Origin: Brachypterus glaber
Lineage: Eukaryota > Arthropoda > Insecta > Coleoptera > Kateretidae
Direction: 5' to 3'
Assembly (NCBI GenBank): GCA_958510825.1
Contig: OY294044.1
Coordinates: forward strand, 99,362,893 to 99,426,892
Length of the DNA: 64,000 nucleotides
The notes beneath the pieces were generated by a model, which saw nothing but the letters and a program-made list of their open reading frames with translations, had not been told where the DNA came from and made no database searches. How positions within the stretch are numbered: the stretch's first letter is position 1; every line of letters begins with the position of its first letter. A program made the translations under genes and the position numbers. Shown here piece after piece: positions 63,801 through 64,000 of this stretch.

Positions 63801-64000
63801 AGCGCTTCAGGCCTTAAAGGCCCATGGCTTCTATTGTTTTAATTATCCTCCTCCAAACATGGCGATCATTGGCAGCACCCTCCCAGTTTTGCACTCCCAC
63901 ACTTTTCAAGTCCTCTGTCACATCCTCCAGCCATCTTTTCATCGGACGACCTCTTTTTTTCTTGCCTCCTTCTCCTATTCTTAACACTTTTTTTGCCACT
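63797..64000 (-). mobile_element. RTE-like LINE, extreme C-terminus of ORF2 and 3' end
   Basis: The minus-strand frame from the window edge to 63814 includes RGRPMKRWLEDVTEDLKSVG, VQNWEGAANDRHVWRRIIK and a stop after AMGL. The GRPxKRWxDDVxxDL...NWxxxAxDRxxWRRI pattern is the standard C-terminus of RTE-clade ORF2 proteins. The element continues past 64000. It lies in DCTN1 intron 7, opposite to the gene. Confidence 0.85.

Overview
The window is an AT-rich, repeat-dominated stretch of an animal genome, most likely an insect and plausibly a beetle. The reasons are an insect-like dynactin p150 gene, tRNA-derived SINEs, Tc1/mariner relics with the VRTPEVEEA-type N-terminus common in insects, Helitron-like elements, and many foldback or MITE elements with TA, TTAA or 8-bp target duplications. 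The order-level call is inference. No CRISPR array, operon or prokaryotic signal is visible.

Only two host genes are supported. (1) On the + strand, from 42533 past the right edge, lies the 5' half of dynactin subunit 1 (p150-Glued, DCTN1). Seven coding exons (42533-42706, 45959-46092, 49487-49649, 53816-54046, 54758-55043, 58529-58788, 63430-63636) join in compatible phases into about 485 residues: a CAP-Gly domain split over exons 1 and 2, a Ser/Arg-rich heptad-repeat linker in exon 3, and the first long coiled coil (CC1) in exons 4 to 7. The rest of the gene lies beyond 64000. (2) On the - strand, 39809-39988 is the first coding exon of a Ly6/uPAR-type secreted or GPI-anchored protein: a signal peptide plus the start of a three-finger domain. 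The two genes are divergent, with starts about 2.5 kb apart; that spacer holds a SINE, a MITE and a 66-bp perfect palindrome.

Layout. 1-1.6 kb: decayed jockey-like LINE. 1.9-7.1 kb: foldback elements, one carrying a Helitron-like insertion. 7.2-11.2 kb: a Tc1/mariner relic split by a second foldback element. 12.7-14.1 kb: palindromes and a 5'-truncated LINE. 14.9-21.0 kb: nested MITEs. 21.7-32.3 kb: a 5.3-kb near-identical tandem duplication, each copy carrying a hAT-like foldback element with an 8-bp target duplication. 32.9-35.2 kb: two TIR elements built largely of minisatellite. 35-39.5 kb: low-complexity repeats and small MITEs. 39.8-42.5 kb: divergent gene starts. 42.5-64 kb: DCTN1, whose introns are filled with foldback elements, three TTAA-flanked (piggyBac-like) MITEs, LINE fragments and a SINE with a clean 14-bp target duplication. 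63.8-64 kb: an RTE-like LINE end on the - strand.

The most unusual points are that a 14-bp word found inverted at the junction of the large tandem duplication also sits at an independent 251-bp tandem duplication in DCTN1 intron 3, and that nearly every repeat here, including those within introns, is a long inverted repeat able to fold into a hairpin. All calls were made by reading the sequence; no alignment or database search was run.
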